From NCBI GenBank assembly GCA_034620365.1, contig JAQGEQ010000071.1:2542001-2606000 (forward strand): a DNA stretch of 64,000 nucleotides, in the 5' to 3' direction. Shown here in pieces: positions 61,201 through 64,000 of the stretch. A program made the position numbers and the translations under genes. The notes under the pieces were generated by a model. The model made no database searches and was not told the DNA's origin. It saw nothing but the letters and a program-made list of their open reading frames with translations. The DNA comes from Pegea sp. RAD2-039. Lineage: Eukaryota > Chordata > Thaliacea > Salpida > Salpidae. The number at the start of each line of letters is the position of its first letter. Position 1 is the stretch's first letter.

Positions 61201-64000
61201 GATAAATATTTAGCATATAACTAACAGTAAAACTAAAAATAGAGTCAAATATTAATAAAAAAGAATTTGATAAAAATCTTTATTGGTTTTATATAATAGT
61301 GATTTGTAGTAAGCAATTAATTCGGTTACTTGCAAGAATCATTTGATTCATTTATTTCTTGTTTTTGGTAATCATCTTGATTGTATAAATGACTTAAACA
61401 ACCTTGAACTTGCCAAGACACAAAAGCATAAGAAAACAGAATTGCGTTGCAAGTTATCTGAGATTTCATCATTATCAAAGTTTATATATTTACATTTAAA
61501 TGCAATTTTTTGCTAACTTGACAGTTATTTAATAGAATTTTAACAAATATTAAACTTTTTCAAAAACGAAGTACAGATAAAAAAGTATCTTGGTTTATTA
61601 AAAAATCCAGAAAATTGATAAATAAAAGTCATTTTAAATATTTGGTCGTAAAAATCATTTTTTAGTTCTTATATTATTCATATTATTTTCTAGCTTTTAA
61701 TTTTAGATTGAAAGTAAAAAGATAAGGTAAGAGTAATAAAGTGAGTAATTTGCTGCAGGCTTCAATATTTGCTATATTTCAACATTGCTTTTAAAGTATT
61801 CTAAGTGAGAAAAAGCAGGCGTGACAAAAAGTATTGAGTAGCTGAAAGGCATTATGTAACATGTAAAAATTGTGAAAAAAGCACCAATAGCTAAAAATTG
61901 AGCAATAAACTCTTAGTTGTGTTCCCTAAACTCTTTGATTACGAGAAATCTTCTTAGCATCTTATTGGTCAATTAACAAATGCAATTTTGTGGTAAGGTT
62001 TTCCTTTTTTACTTGACCTTGAAAGGAAGCTTATATCTTTAATTAGACGTATACTTAAGTAAGCAGACATTGAAATTTTACTTGATTTATCAATCTTCAG
62101 CTATCAAAAACTATTTTTAAAACAACCAAACAAGTTTTTTCAGCTTAAAACTTTAAGTTTTATTTCATCAAGTTGTTGCTGATGTTACACTTCGGTACTT
62201 TTAAACGGCTGTTACTTTGATGTACAATTCATAATTAAATCTATTTCGATTTCAATTTTTATCAAATTTTTTCTTTTTCTTTTATGAATCTGTTATTGAA
62301 AAATATTGACCCAAAATTAACGGTTCGCTTATAAAATTTCACAAGCTCTATTGCTAATGACATTGTTATTCAAGTACGTGGTTTGATGTGCTTGTTACAA
62401 GCAGACGAGAAGTTGGGAACCTCAAATACCTGAAAATATTTGACTTTCAAGCTTGATTGTATCAAAATAAACGAACAGTTGTTTAATAAGTCTCTTTTAA
62501 TTAGATGGGTTTGTAAAGATATTTTACATATTCCTGGAACTTTTGCTTTTACTGTTCATAAATTTTAATAGCTTAGGTATAGTAGTTTTATAATAGTTTT
62601 AACAGCTAAAATCTAAGTTTTTAAAATCTAACCACTGAAAAGTGTTTATATATACACATAAATATAAATATAAATAAAATATTTAATTCATATGTGAATA
62701 CTAGTAGTAAACATTTTTGGAGGGTATCTTTTTAAATCTTAAAGGCTTTTCTTTGACAATTCTATCCTTTCAAATTATTTGTTATAAAAATGTCAGTTTC
62801 TTCTTATAACTTTCAAATAGCTTTTAATTCTTCTTAAAAAGTTTTATTAGCCATGTTAAACTCCTGTACAAAAATAACTTTTATTAAAAAGACTTTTTAT
62901 AATCTACTATTGAAATATATTTTTTTAGTTAGATTTAACTAAAATCTATAATCGTTGATATTATATTTTTCTATATTATATATATGTAATATATAATATG
63001 TATATAGTTTACTTCGAATCCCTTTCAAACTGTTTGCAGTTTTACCTACTCTGGTATTAAAATCACACAGTATGAGAACTTGCTCTTTGCATTAGAATAA
63101 GTTCAATCTTCCTTTTTCATACTTTTTTATTAAGCTAAACTTCAATTTTACTTATTTCTTTACTTAAAAATGATTATTTTTCTTATCGCTTACAAGATGA
63201 TGCCAAAAAATCTTTGAAAAATCTTATTTTAGAAAATTGCCTACAAACTTATTAAAAATCAATAGTTTAAAGTTGAAATAGCAATATGTTCAATTTTATG
63301 TCTGAAATAAAATTTGTAAGCTTACATTTTAGAAATTCAACTGCAACATAAATTAAACTCTTTCATAATCATAAATAAAAAATTAACTCTATACAAACTG
63401 AAGAAATTATATTTGTTCATACCAATTTAAGAAGTTCTTTTTATTCTGATGTCTAATCAACACCAACAAAAAGGATTTATATTTATTTTATTTATCCGTT
63501 TGCTTTCCTAATTAAAAATGATATTTATAATAAGCATAAATATTATGAATAAATTAAAGTAGTACCTCACAATAATTGGATAAAAAACTGTAAGAAAATT
63601 ATTTGGGAATATTATATATAGTAATTATTAATATTAAAATACAAAAGTTGCCAATAATCAATCATTTGATCAGTTTGATTTTTAACTGTTGGTAATATCG
63701 GGCAATATTAAAATTATTTATATTCTACAACAGTAGCTCTAACCCTTTCGGTGAGTGTTAGATCTGAACTTACACAAATTTAAAACTGTTCTATAACATA
63801 AAAATTGAATGTTTATTAGTTGTTTTTTTCAAATAAAGTTTTGCTACAAACTGTAAAATGCACATAACACCTGATTTAAAAACTATACAAAAATATACCG
63901 CTCAAGTAAATGTTCGTACGTGACCAAGGTAAACAGCTGATCGTGATTCTAGCGTGTTTCACTTAACATTCAATTTATTCAGACTTCAGTTTAGCTAAAA
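58231..64000. other. Distal 5.8 kb, no recognised gene
   Basis: AT-rich throughout, no frame above about 75 codons and none that I recognise. It includes the sulfotransferase upstream region and an AT-only imperfect palindrome at about 62971-63007 (tatat/atata arms). I see no tRNA-like boxes, clear repeats or coding exons, although short exons of a gene extending beyond the window could be missed. Confidence 0.5.
62971..63007. repeat. AT-only imperfect palindrome
   Basis: The sequence starts ctatattatatata and ends atatgtatatag, so the two ends pair with each other. It may simply be low-complexity TA repeat; no function is inferred. Confidence 0.4.

Noticed and set aside
1-64000. CRISPR array, prokaryotic operon, prophage or plasmid system
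   Set aside because: No regularly spaced repeats. The genes are intron-rich animal nuclear genes, so prokaryotic systems are not expected and none is seen.

Overview
The window is nuclear DNA from an invertebrate animal. It is strongly AT-rich, its genes are split by many short introns (GT-AG, commonly 47-61 nt, some over 500 nt), and it carries a typically metazoan gene set: dual oxidase, an organic-anion transporter with a Kazal-type loop, aspartyl beta-hydroxylase, a muscle-type TRIM/MuRF protein, a COMMD protein and a Golgi carbohydrate sulfotransferase. I cannot fix the phylum. Gene models below were built by hand: I joined exons by splice sites, reading-frame phase and family similarity recalled from memory, so exon edges in poorly conserved parts are less certain than those in conserved parts.

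Layout. 1-4.2 kb: no recognised gene. 4.2-7.1 kb (+): ADRM1/Rpn13, proteasomal ubiquitin receptor. 8.65-11.16 kb (-): SLCO/OATP transporter, 5' end not found. 13.65-18.70 kb (-): ASPH, 5' end not found. 20.8-22.9 kb (-): small secreted protein with a Kunitz domain and a trefoil-like domain. 24.3-26.5 kb (-): mitochondrial ribosomal protein uL1m. 28.2-29.4 kb (+): NDUFB2, complex I. 30.8-31.1 kb (-): SVIP. 33.0-33.9 kb (-): COMMD9, directly behind TAF7 (34.1-36.3 kb, -). 39.2-46.6 kb (-): DUOX, 31 exons, 1558 residues. 50.3-53.5 kb (+): MuRF-type TRIM E3 ligase. 54.7-58.2 kb (-): carbohydrate sulfotransferase with a repetitive stem. 58.2-64 kb: no recognised gene. Two copies of one tRNA-derived SINE (about 30.2 and 38.1 kb) and a fossil 3' end of a LINE-type reverse transcriptase gene (32.2 kb) lie between genes.

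Most genes are unrelated housekeeping or tissue genes and form no pathway. Two features stand out. Every gene whose start codon I could place has a 3'-splice-site-like sequence 7-49 nt upstream of the ATG, and TAF7 and COMMD9 are separated by only 208 bp containing a poly(A) signal followed 40 nt later by such a site. This is what spliced-leader trans-splicing with an operon would look like, though ordinary 5'-UTR introns are an alternative. Two introns, in ADRM1 and ASPH, use GC instead of GT as donor, each supported by reading frame.
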